Source of the DNA: Thermodesulfobacteriota bacterium
GTDB lineage: Bacteria; Thermosulfidibacterota; Thermosulfidibacteria; Thermosulfidibacterales; B14-G1
DNA length: 47,041 bases
NCBI GenBank assembly: GCA_024274915.1
Contig: JAJSAC010000010.1
Location: 1 to 47,041, forward strand
Reading direction: 5' to 3'
The translations under genes and the position numbers were made by a program. The first letter of the stretch is position 1. Every line of letters begins with the position of its first letter. Positions 1 through 8,096 of the stretch are shown in pieces. Below the pieces are notes generated by a model. It searched no databases and was not told the origin of the DNA. It saw only the letters and a list, made by a program, of their open reading frames with translations.

Positions 1-210
1 AGGGCGGGGCGTTCCGAGCGCAGAGATGATAGCTCATAGTTCATAGCTCGTAGTTCATGGTTCATAGCTCACAGTTGCTATCAGCCATGAGCCATCAGCT
101 ATCAGCCATGGGCAAGGGAGGAATGCCCCGCCCTTTCACTTGTTGGAAAGAAAAAATCCAGGATTCTGAACATGATGCCTTTACCAGGAAGGGATTTTTG
201 GGGGAAGTCC
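1..210 (+). repeat. Dispersed inverted repeat, copy A (cut by left edge)
   Basis: This stretch is nearly identical to the reverse complement of 33870-34090. The two copies differ by a few substitutions, one extra 7-bp unit and one extra 4-bp step in the other copy, which accounts exactly for the 210 versus 221 bp lengths. Homology stops abruptly after position 210, where the flanks become unrelated. The left end coincides with the window edge, so the repeat may continue outside. It contains the mirrored heptamer array at 29-112 and a conserved unique tail at about 113-210. A small open frame across it (57-254) is repeated in copy B, but I see no ribosome-binding site or protein family and do not call it a gene. 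No transposase is present. Confidence 0.9.
29..112. repeat. Degenerate 7-bp tandem array, mirrored at its centre
   Basis: Twelve consecutive 7-base units can be read without a gap: ATAGCTC, ATAGTTC, ATAGCTC, GTAGTTC, ATGGTTC, ATAGCTC, ACAGTTG, CTATCAG, CCATGAG, CCATCAG, CTATCAG, CCATGGG. The first six follow ATAGYTC. The last five follow the reverse complement of that unit. The polarity therefore flips at the central unit (71-77), so the whole array can fold as one long imperfect hairpin. Period-7 arrays of this type are known low-complexity elements in bacterial genomes; their function is unknown to me. Confidence 0.85.
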
Positions 211-228
211 AGAAGCCCATTTTACCTA

Positions 229-257
229 TTGACAAGACCCGTCAAGGTGTTTAATTA
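229..257 (+). promoter_or_regulatory. Putative promoter of the regulator-polyamine operon
   Basis: A consensus -35 box TTGACA (229-234) is followed after 17 bases by TAATTA (252-257), a weak -10 box. The -10 element lies inside the palindrome at 249-260, so a bound regulator would block RNA polymerase. TTGAC and GTCAA (229-245) also form a small inverted repeat around the -35 box. Confidence 0.5.
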
Positions 258-293
258 AACTCCGCTTCGGAGTATGGTTAAACTTAAAGTTTA
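249..293. promoter_or_regulatory. Two palindromic operators flanking a small hairpin
   Basis: Three perfect palindromes are packed in 45 bases just upstream of the XRE-cupin regulator gene. They are GTTTAATTAAAC (249-260), ACTCCG-CTT-CGGAGT (259-273) and TAAACTTAAAGTTTA (279-293). The first and third share the half-site GTTTA/TAAAC and are spaced about three helical turns apart centre to centre (254.5 to 286). They are good candidates for dimer sites of the adjacent regulator, giving autoregulation and control of the polyamine genes. The assignment is inferred from position and symmetry. Confidence 0.6.
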
Positions 294-312
294 GTGAAAA
301 ACGGGTTGTTTA

Positions 313-855
313 ATGGCTGGCAAAATGGAAATAGGAAGAAAACTGCGGAGACTGAGGAAATCCAGGTCCCTCACATTGGAAGAGGTAGCCCAGAGGGCCA
401 ACCTCACCAAGGGCTTCCTTTCCCAGATCGAAAGGGACAAGGCTTCCCCCTCGGTGGCGGCCTTGAAACAGATCCTGGACGTACTGGGGGAGGACCTATC
501 CACCTTCTTCCAGGACGCGGGAGAACCCGAAAAAAACGTGTTCCGCCTGGAGGAGAGAGAGCCCCTGGATGAGGAGATCCCTGGGGTGATCATGGAATCC
601 CTGGTCCCCGACATTCAGTACCGGGAGATGGACCCCATCCTCATCACCATGGAAAAGGGAGCAAAGATCACTGACGAGGACCTGGATGAGGAAGAGGCCT
701 TCGGCTACCTCCTGGAGGGAGAAGCCTGGATCACCATAGAGGGGGAGAGTTACCAGCTCAAAAAGGGCGACACCTTCTACCTCTTCCCGGAAACGGAGTT
801 CGTCATAGAAAACAGGGGCAAAGATCGGGCCCAGATCCTTGTAGTGGCCTATTGA
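313..855 (+). CDS. XRE-family regulator with C-terminal cupin domain
   Basis: A 180-residue transcription factor. Residues 6-65 form an XRE/HTH_3 helix-turn-helix ([19 protein letters not shown], then the recognition region [16 protein letters not shown]). Residues of about 105-180 form a small cupin barrel, visible in the [18 protein letters not shown] strand pattern. This architecture is shared with PuuR, which senses polyamines, and with many small-ligand sensors. It lies 28 bp upstream of speH in the same direction, so it is probably the local polyamine-operon regulator, acting at the palindromes at 249-293. The start at 313 has no clear Shine-Dalgarno sequence; an in-frame ATG at 325 is an alternative. 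The ligand is not provable from sequence. Confidence 0.88.
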   Translation: MAGKMEIGRKLRRLRKSRSLTLEEVAQRANLTKGFLSQIERDKASPSVAALKQILDVLGEDLSTFFQDAGEPEKNVFRLEEREPLDEEIPGVIMESLVPDIQYREMDPILITMEKGAKITDEDLDEEEAFGYLLEGEAWITIEGESYQLKKGDTFYLFPETEFVIENRGKDRAQILVVAY

Positions 856-883
856 CATAAATTAGGAAGAAAGGAGGGGAAAG

Positions 884-1264
884 ATGAAGGCACTGGGTCG
901 TCACGTTCTGGTGGAGTTTTACGGCTGCGATTCCGAGGCGCTGAACAATAAAGAAAAGTTAGAAGAAGTGATGCAGGAAGCGGCCGTAGAGAGCGGGGCC
1001 ACAGTAGTGAGCAGCGTCTTTCACCTCTTCAATCCCCACGGAGTGAGCGGCGTGGTGGTCATAGCCGAGTCCCATCTCACCATCCACACATGGCCGGAAT
1101 ACGGATACGCCGCCGTGGATCTCTTCACCTGCGGCGACTCAGTGGACCCATGGATCGCTTTCGAACGTATGAAGGAGTACCTTCAGGCAGAACAGATGTT
1201 CACTATGGAAATTAAGAGGGGACAGCTCCATTCCGTGGAATCACTCCAGTACAAACCCTTCTGA
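884..1264 (+). CDS. speH: S-adenosylmethionine decarboxylase proenzyme, SpeH type
   Basis: Decarboxylates S-adenosylmethionine to give the aminopropyl donor for polyamine synthesis. The 126-residue length matches the short, Thermotoga-type class. The self-cleavage motif [11 protein letters not shown] is present, with Ser63 as the residue that becomes the pyruvoyl group. A strong Shine-Dalgarno sequence (AAGGAGGGG) precedes the ATG. It is the first of three polyamine enzymes in a row (speH-pdaD-speE), with 15 bp to the next gene, and all four genes starting with the regulator read as one operon. The cupin regulator upstream is the likely controller. Confidence 0.96.
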   Translation: MKALGRHVLVEFYGCDSEALNNKEKLEEVMQEAAVESGATVVSSVFHLFNPHGVSGVVVIAESHLTIHTWPEYGYAAVDLFTCGDSVDPWIAFERMKEYLQAEQMFTMEIKRGQLHSVESLQYKPF

Positions 1265-1279
1265 GAGGAGGGAAGAACT

Positions 1280-1747
1280 ATGGTGATCAAGACCCCTACA
1301 AAATTCTTCTTTGTGAAAGGCAAATCCGAGGGCTTCATGCCCCTTAACGCCTTCGACGGCGCCCTGCTGGATGCGGGTGTAGGCGACACCAACCTGGTCA
1401 AAATGAGCTCCATCATCCCACCCCGGTGCCAGGAGGTGGACCCCATCCCCCTACCCCAGGGAGCCCTGGTGCCGGTGGCCTATGCCAGCATCACCTCCCA
1501 GGAGCCTGGAGAAGTGATTGCCGCTGCCGTAGCCGCCGCCATCCCCGAGGATGAGGACCACGCTGCCCTCATCATGGAGTATGCCGCCAAGGGCACCAGG
1601 GACGAGGTGGAGGCCACCGTTCGGAAGATGGCCGAAGAAGGAATGAAGATGAGGGGCAAGAAGATCCGGGAAATCAAAAGCGTAGCCATAGAACACCGGG
1701 TGGAGAGGTGCGGGGCTGCCTTCGCCGCTGTGGTTCTGTGGGACTAG
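1280..1747 (+). CDS. pdaD: Pyruvoyl-dependent arginine decarboxylase
   Basis: Converts arginine to agmatine and CO2 using a self-generated pyruvoyl group. The 155-residue length and the motifs [18 protein letters not shown] and [13 protein letters not shown] match the PdaD family known from archaea and some bacteria. Cleavage is expected between the two serines of KMSS (Ser43-Ser44). The C-terminal half contains the conserved E(H)[15 protein letters not shown] segment. The GAGGAGGGA Shine-Dalgarno sequence supports the ATG at 1280. It is flanked by speH and speE, so the agmatine is probably used for aminopropyl-polyamine synthesis. No agmatinase or agmatine deiminase is encoded in this window. 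Confidence 0.95.
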   Translation: MVIKTPTKFFFVKGKSEGFMPLNAFDGALLDAGVGDTNLVKMSSIIPPRCQEVDPIPLPQGALVPVAYASITSQEPGEVIAAAVAAAIPEDEDHAALIMEYAAKGTRDEVEATVRKMAEEGMKMRGKKIREIKSVAIEHRVERCGAAFAAVVLWD

Positions 1748-1757
1748 GAGAAGAGAG

Positions 1758-2660
1758 ATGGCACCCAATTCTAAAGAAACGGGGTCCCCAAAAAGTCCTG
1801 AGACTTTTTGGGGCGAAAAAGTAGAACCCCTGGACCTGTGGTACATGGAGAAGTTCTCAGAGAACTGGGGACTCTCCTTCAGAATAAAGCGGGGGATCTA
1901 TTCGGCCTGCAGCAACTACCAACGGATAGACGTCTTGGAGACAGAGGAGTTCGGCAAGCTCCTCATCCTGGACGCCGCCATCATGCTCACCGAGAGGGAT
2001 GAGTTCGCCTACCACGAGATGTTGGTCCACGTCCCCCTCCTCACCCACCCTGCCCCCAAAAAGGTCCTGGTTATCGGGGGAGGCGACGGAGGCACCCTCC
2101 GGGAGGTCACCCGCCACCCCGAAGTGGAGGAGGTGGTCCAGGTAGAGATAGACCAGGAAGTGATCCGTGTCTCTAAGGAGTTCTTCCCCCAGCTGGCCAC
2201 GGGCTTCGACGACCCCCGGGTGAAAATCGAGGTGGCCGACGGCATCAAGTACATGGCCCAGTGTCCCCCAGACACCTACGATGTGATCCTGGTGGACTCC
2301 ACCGACCCTAAAGGCCCCGCCGAGGGTCTCTTCACTCACCAGTTCTACGCCCACTGCCACAAAGCACTAAAACAAGACGGCATCCTCACCGTCCAATCGG
2401 GCTCCCCCTATTTCCAGCAAGATCTCCTGTCCCGGGTCCACCGGGCCTTCAAAGACCTCTTCCCCGTGGCCAAGATCTACCTCTCGGGAGTCATCAGCTA
2501 CGGCGGCCTTTGGGCCTTCTCCCTGGGCTCCAAAATGTACAACCCCATCCATGGCCCCATCAGAGACTTCCCCCTAGGCAACCTCAAGTACTATACCCCC
2601 CAGGTCCATAAAGGGGCCTTTATCCTTCCCAAATACCTGGAAGAACTCCTGGACCTCTGA
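1758..2660 (+). CDS. speE: Polyamine aminopropyltransferase (spermidine synthase family)
   Basis: Transfers the aminopropyl group of decarboxylated SAM to an amine acceptor. The 300-residue protein has the SpeE N-terminal beta domain (YSACSNYQRIDVLETEEFGKL) and a Rossmann methyltransferase-like domain with GGGDGGTLREV, VEIDQEVI and the catalytic-loop DSTDPKGPAEGLF. The context (speH for the donor, pdaD for agmatine) suggests it may act on agmatine, as in Thermus, instead of or besides putrescine. Acceptor choice cannot be read from sequence. The first 25 or so residues extend beyond the usual start near LWYMEKFSENWG and contain a perfect hairpin in the DNA (1786-1813). AGGAG before 1758 supports the long form; an internal ATG at 1845 is an alternative. 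Confidence 0.93.
   Translation: MAPNSKETGSPKSPETFWGEKVEPLDLWYMEKFSENWGLSFRIKRGIYSACSNYQRIDVLETEEFGKLLILDAAIMLTERDEFAYHEMLVHVPLLTHPAPKKVLVIGGGDGGTLREVTRHPEVEEVVQVEIDQEVIRVSKEFFPQLATGFDDPRVKIEVADGIKYMAQCPPDTYDVILVDSTDPKGPAEGLFTHQFYAHCHKALKQDGILTVQSGSPYFQQDLLSRVHRAFKDLFPVAKIYLSGVISYGGLWAFSLGSKMYNPIHGPIRDFPLGNLKYYTPQVHKGAFILPKYLEELLDL
1786..1813. repeat. Perfect 12-bp hairpin inside the 5' end of speE
   Basis: CCCCAAAAAGTC (1786-1797), loop CTGA, and GACTTTTTGGGG (1802-1813) form an uninterrupted stem of 12 pairs. It begins 29 bases after the speE start codon, within the part of the gene that encodes the non-conserved N-terminal extension. It could be a small palindromic insertion or an mRNA structure affecting speE expression. 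Confidence 0.8.
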
Positions 2661-2683
2661 TAAAGGAGAGGTCAGGGGGTGGT

Positions 2684-3271
2684 ATGATATCCAACAAGTT
2701 CAGAGACAGGTTTTCCTTCCTCCTGACCCCACTGGGAGAACGGGTGGCTAAAACGGGCATCTCCCCCAACCAGCTCACCCTTCTTGGCATGGTGCTAAGT
2801 ATAGGAGCAGGAGTCCTCATAGCCCTGGGGTTACTGGAGTGGGGAGCCTTCCTGGTTATAGTGAGCGGCCTATGTGATGCCTTGGACGGTACCATAGCCA
2901 GAAACACCCATCGAGTCACCAGCTTCGGCGCCTTCCTGGACTCAAGTCTGGACCGGTACTCCGATTTGGCTCTCTACTTGGGGGTCATGACTTTGGCCTT
3001 CACCCAGAAAAACCTTCCCCTATTCCTCTGGACGGCCTTCGCCCTTACGGGAGCCATCATGGTGAGTTACACCCGGGCCCGAGCCGAATGCCTCATCGAA
3101 AGGTGCCAGGTAGGAATCATGGAAAGGCCCGAACGGGTCATCCTCCTTTTAATAGGCCTTATCTTCAACTGGCTGGAATGGGCCATGATTCTAACGGCCA
3201 TCCTGGCCAACGCCACAGCCCTCCATCGCATCCACTACACCCACCAGCAACTCAAAAACCGGCAAGACTGA
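2684..3271 (+). CDS. CDP-alcohol phosphatidyltransferase, membrane phospholipid synthase
   Basis: An integral membrane enzyme that transfers a phosphatidyl group from CDP-diacylglycerol to an alcohol. The family signature D-A-L-D-G-T-I-A-R followed by GAFLDSSLDRYSD is intact, giving all four catalytic aspartates (DxxDG..AR..G..D...D). Several hydrophobic helices fill the 195 residues. The size and sequence fit PgsA-like or inositol-phosphate/archaetidylinositol-type synthases, and the alcohol acceptor is not determined here. GGGGGTGG precedes the ATG. It lies 23 bp after speE and 12 bp before rsmG, so it may be cotranscribed with them. Confidence 0.87.
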   Translation: MISNKFRDRFSFLLTPLGERVAKTGISPNQLTLLGMVLSIGAGVLIALGLLEWGAFLVIVSGLCDALDGTIARNTHRVTSFGAFLDSSLDRYSDLALYLGVMTLAFTQKNLPLFLWTAFALTGAIMVSYTRARAECLIERCQVGIMERPERVILLLIGLIFNWLEWAMILTAILANATALHRIHYTHQQLKNRQD

Positions 3272-3283
3272 ACCAATGGAAAC

Positions 3284-3940
3284 ATGGCTCCGGACAAACC
3301 TTCCCCCCTCATTCCAACCCTGGATAGAGCCCTTGGCACTCCTCCGTGGAACAACCTGGACCTCCCTCGGGAGCCAAGGGAAAACCTCGTCCTCCTCCTA
3401 GAAGAACTCAACCGATGGAACCAGACCTTCAGCTTCACCTCCCTCACCCACCCCCGAGACCTGGTGGAGGTTTTTGTCCTGGACTCCCTGGCCCCCCTGG
3501 CCTTGGGCATACCCCTGGCCTCACCCCTCCTGGACGCCGGCTGTGGAGTGGGCTTTCCCTCCCTGCCCCTCAAAATAGCCCAGCCCCATCTCGAAGTGGT
3601 GGCCGTAGACTCCTCCAGGAAGAAGATGAACTTCGTCCGCCATGCCATCCGCCTCCTGAAGCTCAAGGGATACACGCCTCGCCGGGATCGACTGGAGAAC
3701 TTGGCAAGGGAAGGGGTCGTCTTTCCCACAGTGACGGTCCGGGCTTTGACGGGAGGAGAAAAGAACCAAAAGCTTGTAGCGTCCCTGGTCTCCCCCGGGG
3801 GAAGGGTCATCTTCTACGTGGGCAGGGAATGGCAACATTCCCTCCTCCCCAGGAGCCTAAATTTAGAAAAACACCTCTTCTATACCCTTCCCCTCTCCGG
3901 CAAAGTCCGGGGCCTTGTCACAGCCACCAGGGTGGTCTAA
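3284..3940 (+). CDS. rsmG: 16S rRNA (guanine-N7) methyltransferase RsmG
   Basis: Methylates G527 of 16S rRNA with SAM. The 218-residue protein has the RsmG N-terminal helix with LLEELNRWNQTFSFTSL, the family's D-S-L region (FVLDSLAPL), and the SAM-binding loop LLDAGCGVGFPSLPLKI, followed by VVAVDSSRKKMNFV. The Shine-Dalgarno sequence is weak at ATG 3284. It sits between a phospholipid synthase and yebC, in the same direction and with short spacing. rsmG is more often beside gidA/parA, so this setting is slightly unusual. Confidence 0.92.
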   Translation: MAPDKPSPLIPTLDRALGTPPWNNLDLPREPRENLVLLLEELNRWNQTFSFTSLTHPRDLVEVFVLDSLAPLALGIPLASPLLDAGCGVGFPSLPLKIAQPHLEVVAVDSSRKKMNFVRHAIRLLKLKGYTPRRDRLENLAREGVVFPTVTVRALTGGEKNQKLVASLVSPGGRVIFYVGREWQHSLLPRSLNLEKHLFYTLPLSGKVRGLVTATRVV

Positions 3941-3975
3941 AAGGGAATTAAGCCAAGAAAAAGGGGAGGTTGTTC

Positions 3976-4728
3976 ATGGCCGGCCATTCCAAGTGGGCCA
4001 ATATCAAATACAGAAAGATGAGGGAAGATGCCAAGCGGGGGCGCATATTCACCCGCCTCACCCGCGAGATCATCATAGCGGCCAGGGAAGGAGGAGGCGA
4101 TCCCGAGACCAATCCCCGCTTGAGAACGGCTATCGCCGCCGCCAAGGCAGCCAACATGCCCAAGGAGAACATCGAAAGAGCTATTAAAAGGGGGACGGGG
4201 GAACTGCCGGGGGTGAACTACGAAGAGGTGACCTACGAGGGCTACGGTCCCGGAGGAGTGGCCGTCATCGTGGAGGCCATCACCGACAACAAGAACCGCA
4301 CCGTCTCCGAGGTAAGGTACATCTTCTCCAAACACGGGGGTTCCCTGGGGGAAACGGGGTGCGTCTCCTGGCTCTTCGATAAGAAAGGGGTGATCACTGT
4401 AAACGCTCAAGGGTTCTCGGAGGACGATGTCCTCATGGTGGCCCTGGACGCCGGGGCCGAGGACCTGAAAACAGAAGAGGAAGGCACCTTCCAAATCATC
4501 ACCGCCCCTGAGGACTTCGAAAAGGTGAAAGAGGCCCTGGAGAAGGAGGGCCTACCCATAGAAGAGGCGGAGGTGACTCTGGTACCCAAGAACGTGGTGA
4601 AGGTGGAAGGGGAGAAGGCCGAGAAGGTTCTAAAACTCATGGACGCCTTGGAGTCCCTGGACGAGGTCCAGAAGACCTACGCCAACTTTGAGATCCCCGA
4701 AGAGATCATGGCCGCCATGGGGGCGTAA
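3976..4728 (+). CDS. yebC: YebC/TACO1 family protein
   Basis: Universally conserved YebC family member; members have been described as DNA-binding regulators and as translation factors that relieve stalling at proline runs. The N-terminus [19 protein letters not shown] is diagnostic, and the family motifs [14 protein letters not shown] and [13 protein letters not shown] follow. The start is ATG 3976, with GGGAGG six bases upstream; a TTG at 3970 is too close to that site. It is 250 residues long, the normal size. It directly precedes ruvC with one base between stop and start, the classic yebC-ruvCAB arrangement. Confidence 0.96.
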   Translation: MAGHSKWANIKYRKMREDAKRGRIFTRLTREIIIAAREGGGDPETNPRLRTAIAAAKAANMPKENIERAIKRGTGELPGVNYEEVTYEGYGPGGVAVIVEAITDNKNRTVSEVRYIFSKHGGSLGETGCVSWLFDKKGVITVNAQGFSEDDVLMVALDAGAEDLKTEEEGTFQIITAPEDFEKVKEALEKEGLPIEEAEVTLVPKNVVKVEGEKAEKVLKLMDALESLDEVQKTYANFEIPEEIMAAMGA

Positions 4729-4729
4729 C

Positions 4730-5212
4730 TTGGTTTTGGGCATAGACCCCGGCTCCATATGCATGGGATACGCTGTCCTCTCCCCCCAACAGGTTAGGCT
4801 GGCCTCTGGAACCCTGAAGCTGGGAAGGAAAGGGTCCCTGGCTGAAAAAACGGGAGCCGTCTTCACCCTGGTGAAGGCCCTCATACAGGAACACGGGGTC
4901 AAGGAGGTGGCCATGGAGCAATTCTTCTACCACAAAGACCCCCGAGCCCTGGCCCGCATCTCCCACTGCCGTGGCGCGGCCATGGCTGCCGCCACCCTGG
5001 AGGGTATACCTGTCTTTGAGTACTCTCCTATGGAGGTGAAGAAGGCAGTGGTAGGCTACGGACACGCCACCAAGGAGCAGGTGGCATGGATGCTGAGACA
5101 GACCCTCTCCCTGCCTGACAAGATCTCCTCTGACGAGACAGACGCCCTGGCAGTGGCCTTGTGCCACCTCGGCCAACAACGCAGGTTGGAACTCCTGGAA
5201 CAGGGGCGCTGA
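4730..5212 (+). CDS. ruvC: Holliday junction resolvase RuvC
   Basis: Cuts Holliday junctions during recombinational repair with RuvAB. The product is about 160 residues. The acidic catalytic residues are visible: Asp in LGIDPGS near the N-terminus, Glu in AMEQFFYHKD, and two Asp in SSDETDALAVALCH near the C-terminus. The start is probably TTG 4730, one base after the yebC stop, with GGGGGC just upstream. It is thus coupled to yebC translation. ruvA begins one base after its stop codon. Confidence 0.95.
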   Translation: MVLGIDPGSICMGYAVLSPQQVRLASGTLKLGRKGSLAEKTGAVFTLVKALIQEHGVKEVAMEQFFYHKDPRALARISHCRGAAMAAATLEGIPVFEYSPMEVKKAVVGYGHATKEQVAWMLRQTLSLPDKISSDETDALAVALCHLGQQRRLELLEQGR

Positions 5213-5213
5213 G

Positions 5214-5798
5214 GTGCTGGAGTTCCTTAGGGGCACCCTGGTGGAGAAAGAGGAGGGCTGGGCCATAGTGGAAGTCATGGGGTTAGGTTTCAAGCTGGCC
5301 ATACCCCTATCCACCCATTATCGCCTTCCACCACCTGGAACAGAGTGCCGCCTTTGGACCCACCTCCACCAGGGAGACCGAACCCTTTCCCTATTCGGTT
5401 TTGCCACCCCCCAAGAGAGGGAGCTCTTCACCCTCCTTCTGAGAATTCCCCGCCTGGGCCCCAAGACGGCCCTTGCAGTGGTCTCCCACTTCACCCTGGG
5501 AGACTTGTGGCAGGCCGTAAAAGAGGGAGATCTGGAACGGCTGAAAAAGGTGCCGGGTATAGGAGAAAAGACGGCCCAGCGCCTCCTGGTGGAACTCAAA
5601 AGTGACCTACCCCAAAAAGCCAAGGTCACCCCCCCGTCCTCCCCGTGGGAAGCCACCCTCTTTTCAGCCCTTGGCAATTTAGGATACACCAAAGTAGAGA
5701 TAAAGAAAGCCATGGAAAAGGCAGGAATCACCCCGGAGATGGAGGAAGAAGAGATGCTTCGACGCTGTCTGAAAGCCCTAGGAGGCCACCTTGGATAG
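5214..5798 (+). CDS. ruvA: Holliday junction DNA helicase subunit RuvA
   Basis: The 194-residue tetramer subunit that binds four-way junctions and loads RuvB. The N-terminal OB-fold begins [20 protein letters not shown]. Two helix-hairpin-helix motifs follow ([18 protein letters not shown] and [20 protein letters not shown]), and the C-terminal RuvB-interacting domain ends [10 protein letters not shown]. It starts with GTG, one base after the ruvC stop, and its last 8 bases overlap ruvB. Confidence 0.96.
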   Translation: MLEFLRGTLVEKEEGWAIVEVMGLGFKLAIPLSTHYRLPPPGTECRLWTHLHQGDRTLSLFGFATPQERELFTLLLRIPRLGPKTALAVVSHFTLGDLWQAVKEGDLERLKKVPGIGEKTAQRLLVELKSDLPQKAKVTPPSSPWEATLFSALGNLGYTKVEIKKAMEKAGITPEMEEEEMLRRCLKALGGHLG

Positions 5799-6819
5799 AT
5801 TCCTTTCCCCCCAACCTACCCCGGAAGAGGTAAGCCTGGAAAAGAGCCTGCGCCCCGAGAGGCTGGAGGACTACATCGGCCAGGAGAGCGTCAAGGAGAA
5901 CCTCAGGGTCTCCATCGAGGCCGCCATAGCCCGGGGAGAAGCCCTGGACCACGTCCTGCTCTATGGTCCCCCGGGATTGGGAAAGACCTCCCTGGCCTGG
6001 GTCATCTCCCGGGAGATGGGAGTGGGCATCCGGACCACTTCGGGTCCCGTCCTGGAGCGCACGGGGGACCTGGCGGCCATCCTCACCGGCCTCAGGGACG
6101 GGGACATTTTGTTCATAGACGAGATCCACCGCCTCAACCCCTCAGTGGAAGAGATGCTCTACCCCGCCATGGAGGAGTTTAAGCTGGACATCATCGTAGG
6201 CCAGGGACCGGGAGCCCGAACCCTGAGACTGGACGTACCCCGGTTCACCCTCATCGGGGCCACCACCCGCTTGGGCCTCCTCACCTCTCCCCTGAGAAAC
6301 CGGTTCGGGGTGGTCCTGCGCCTGGACTTCTACAAGGTGGAAGAACTCAAGGCCATTGTCCTACGCTCGGCCCGGATCCTAGGCGTCGAAGTAGACCCCA
6401 AAGGGGCAGCAGAGATCGCCCGAAGGGCCCGGGGCACCCCACGCATCGCCAACCGTCTCCTCAAAAGGGTGAGGGATTACGCCCAGGCCCGGGCCGACGG
6501 GGTCATCACCCTGAAGGTGGCCAGGGCCGCCCTGGAGCTCCTGGAGATAGATGAGGCGGGCTTCGACGCCCTGGACCGCAAGTTCCTTCTCACCATAATC
6601 CAGAAGTTCAGTGGAGGCCCTGTAGGTATAGATACTTTGGCTGCCTCCCTGGGGGAGGAGAGACACACCCTGGAAGAGGTCTACGAACCCTTCCTCATCC
6701 AGGAGGGCTACATCCAGCGCACCCCCAGGGGAAGAATGGCCACGGAAAGGGCATACCGCCACTTCGGCCTGCCCCTGCCCCCCCATGTCTGCCAAAGGGG
6801 TCTGCCCCTGGAGGAGTGA
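5791..6819 (+). CDS. ruvB: Holliday junction branch migration ATPase RuvB
   Basis: AAA+ motor that drives branch migration with RuvA. The 342 residues contain Walker [13 protein letters not shown] near residue 60, Walker [10 protein letters not shown], sensor 1 GATTRLG, the arginine-finger region LRNRFG, sensor 2 [11 protein letters not shown] and the C-terminal winged helix ending [18 protein letters not shown]. The start is TTG 5791 with AGGAGG six bases upstream; it overlaps ruvA by 8 bp, so translation is coupled. Confidence 0.97.
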   Translation: MDRFLSPQPTPEEVSLEKSLRPERLEDYIGQESVKENLRVSIEAAIARGEALDHVLLYGPPGLGKTSLAWVISREMGVGIRTTSGPVLERTGDLAAILTGLRDGDILFIDEIHRLNPSVEEMLYPAMEEFKLDIIVGQGPGARTLRLDVPRFTLIGATTRLGLLTSPLRNRFGVVLRLDFYKVEELKAIVLRSARILGVEVDPKGAAEIARRARGTPRIANRLLKRVRDYAQARADGVITLKVARAALELLEIDEAGFDALDRKFLLTIIQKFSGGPVGIDTLAASLGEERHTLEEVYEPFLIQEGYIQRTPRGRMATERAYRHFGLPLPPHVCQRGLPLEE

Positions 6820-6820
6820 C

Positions 6821-7354
6821 GTGGAAAGTATCCTCATCCACGCCTGCTGCGCCAATTGCCTTCTCTACCCCCTGAAGGCCCTGGAAGGCCATTTTCAGCA
6901 GGTCATGGCCTTCTGGTACAACCCCAACATCCATCCCTACCAGGAATACCGTCGCCGCCTGGAAGCCATGAAGGAGCTGGAGGCCAGGGAGAACATCAGG
7001 GTCATCTACCAGAACGAGTACCCCCTGGAAGAGTGGCTCCAGGCCGTAGTCTTCCGGGAGGAGAACCGGTGCCTCCACTGTTACCACCACAGGCTTCTTG
7101 CCACGCTCCGGGTGGCTAGGCGGGGCAACTTCACCCACTTCACCACCACCCTCCTTTACAGCAAGCACCAGAAGCATGAAATTATAAAGGAAATGGGCCA
7201 AAGCCTGGGTAGAAAACACGGGGTCAAGTTTTTCTACCAGGACTTCAGGGAAGGCTGGAGAGAGGGCATCCAGCGGTCCCTGGACCTGGGCCTGTATAGA
7301 CAGCAGTACTGCGGCTGCATCTATTCAGAAAAGGAGAGGTTCTGCCATGAATGA
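6821..7354 (+). CDS. queH: Epoxyqueuosine reductase QueH
   Basis: Last step of queuosine tRNA modification: reduction of epoxyqueuosine to queuosine, the non-orthologous replacement of QueG. The cysteine pattern of the QueH (DUF208) family is present: HACCANC at the N-terminus, RCLHCYHHR in the middle and QQYCGCIYS near the C-terminus, which together bind Fe-S and metal. The conserved [13 protein letters not shown] and [13 protein letters not shown] segments are also clear. I chose GTG 6821, one base after ruvB, with GGAGGAG in front; an upstream ATG at 6785 would overlap ruvB by 35 bp. Confidence 0.93.
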   Translation: MESILIHACCANCLLYPLKALEGHFQQVMAFWYNPNIHPYQEYRRRLEAMKELEARENIRVIYQNEYPLEEWLQAVVFREENRCLHCYHHRLLATLRVARRGNFTHFTTTLLYSKHQKHEIIKEMGQSLGRKHGVKFFYQDFREGWREGIQRSLDLGLYRQQYCGCIYSEKERFCHE

Positions 7355-7577
7355 CCTGGGTCCCCTGGGCAAAATGCTCATCGTTATGGGCTTCTTCCTG
7401 GTAGCCCTGGGAGGGGTGCTTTTGTTGGCCACAAAGATTCCCCACCTGGGATTAGGGCGACTGCCGGGAGATATCTACATCAAGCGGGGCAACTTCACCT
7501 TCTACTTCCCCATCGTCACCTGCATCGTCCTGAGCATAGTCCTTACTCTACTCCTGAACCTGTTCTTCAGGAGATAG
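7347..7577 (+). CDS. Small two-helix membrane protein, DUF2905 family
   Basis: A 76-residue inner-membrane protein with two hydrophobic helices (about residues 8-27 and 52-72) separated by a conserved loop with the family pattern [20 protein letters not shown]. This is the DUF2905 family, often found beside ruvCAB and queA/queH genes; its function is unknown. Its start overlaps queH by 8 bp, so it is the last gene of the yebC-ruv-queH run. No convincing terminator follows in the 108-bp gap to the convergent lipoprotein gene. Confidence 0.88.
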   Translation: MNDLGPLGKMLIVMGFFLVALGGVLLLATKIPHLGLGRLPGDIYIKRGNFTFYFPIVTCIVLSIVLTLLLNLFFRR

Positions 7578-7685
7578 AAGAGCCAGCATCGACGGGAAAG
7601 TCGCCGAAGCGTGACACACCAAAAGCCCCTCCAGCACATATCCTATCCTACGGGAACCCATGAAAAAGCTTTCTAGATGGGGGGG

Positions 7686-8096
7686 TCACTTTCCCTCTTT
7701 TTCCACCGCGGGCTCCACCCCCATATTCTTCTCAATTGCCCTCATGATTTGAAGAGATACGTCTTTGTTGCCGAACCACCCCACCTTGATGCGCAAGACG
7801 GTGATCTTGGGCGACTGGCTGTCCACCTTGAGCTTCACCTTGGTACCGTCGGCCATTTTCGCGTCAATACGGCACCGGATGGCGTCTCTCTCCTCTTTCA
7901 CCAGAGCGAAACCCAGGTCCCTGACAGCCTGCTCTGCAGCAGCAACCACCTTCTGGTAGGAGACAGGATAGGTCACCTTCAACTCACCCTTCAAATAGCT
8001 GTAGGTACCCACACCCACTCCCGCCCCCGCTCCCACCAGGGCAGCGGTACATCCCGTCAATGCCAGGGCCAACCAGCACAAAAGGAGCTTTCTCAT
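7686..8096 (-). CDS. Small lipoprotein of the DUF3568 type
   Basis: A 136-residue exported lipoprotein. The N-terminus MRKLLLCWLALALTGC is a signal peptide ending in a lipobox. After a glycine-rich hydrophobic patch (residues 17-30) comes a single domain with an alternating strand/helix pattern (VTYPVSYQKVVAAAEQAV, then KITVLRIKVGWFGNKDVS) that resembles DUF3568. The start was chosen at 8096 because the signal peptide begins there; GGAGGG lies upstream. It overlaps the TPR gene by 4 bp and is the last gene of the dapL transcript. The function is unknown. Confidence 0.8.
   Translation of the reverse strand: MRKLLLCWLALALTGCTAALVGAGAGVGVGTYSYLKGELKVTYPVSYQKVVAAAEQAVRDLGFALVKEERDAIRCRIDAKMADGTKVKLKVDSQSPKITVLRIKVGWFGNKDVSLQIMRAIEKNMGVEPAVEKEGK

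Noticed and set aside
29-112. Repeat array as a CRISPR
   Set aside because: Seven-base units without spacers and no cas genes; the polarity reverses in the middle.
1-210. Insertion sequence
   Set aside because: No transposase, no terminal inverted repeats bounding a gene and no target duplication seen.
57-254. Small open frame in repeat copy A, repeated in copy B (33711-34034)
   Set aside because: The encoded residues follow the heptamer units (HSSQLLSAMSH-like) and differ in the flanks; no ribosome-binding site or family. It is a by-product of the repeat.
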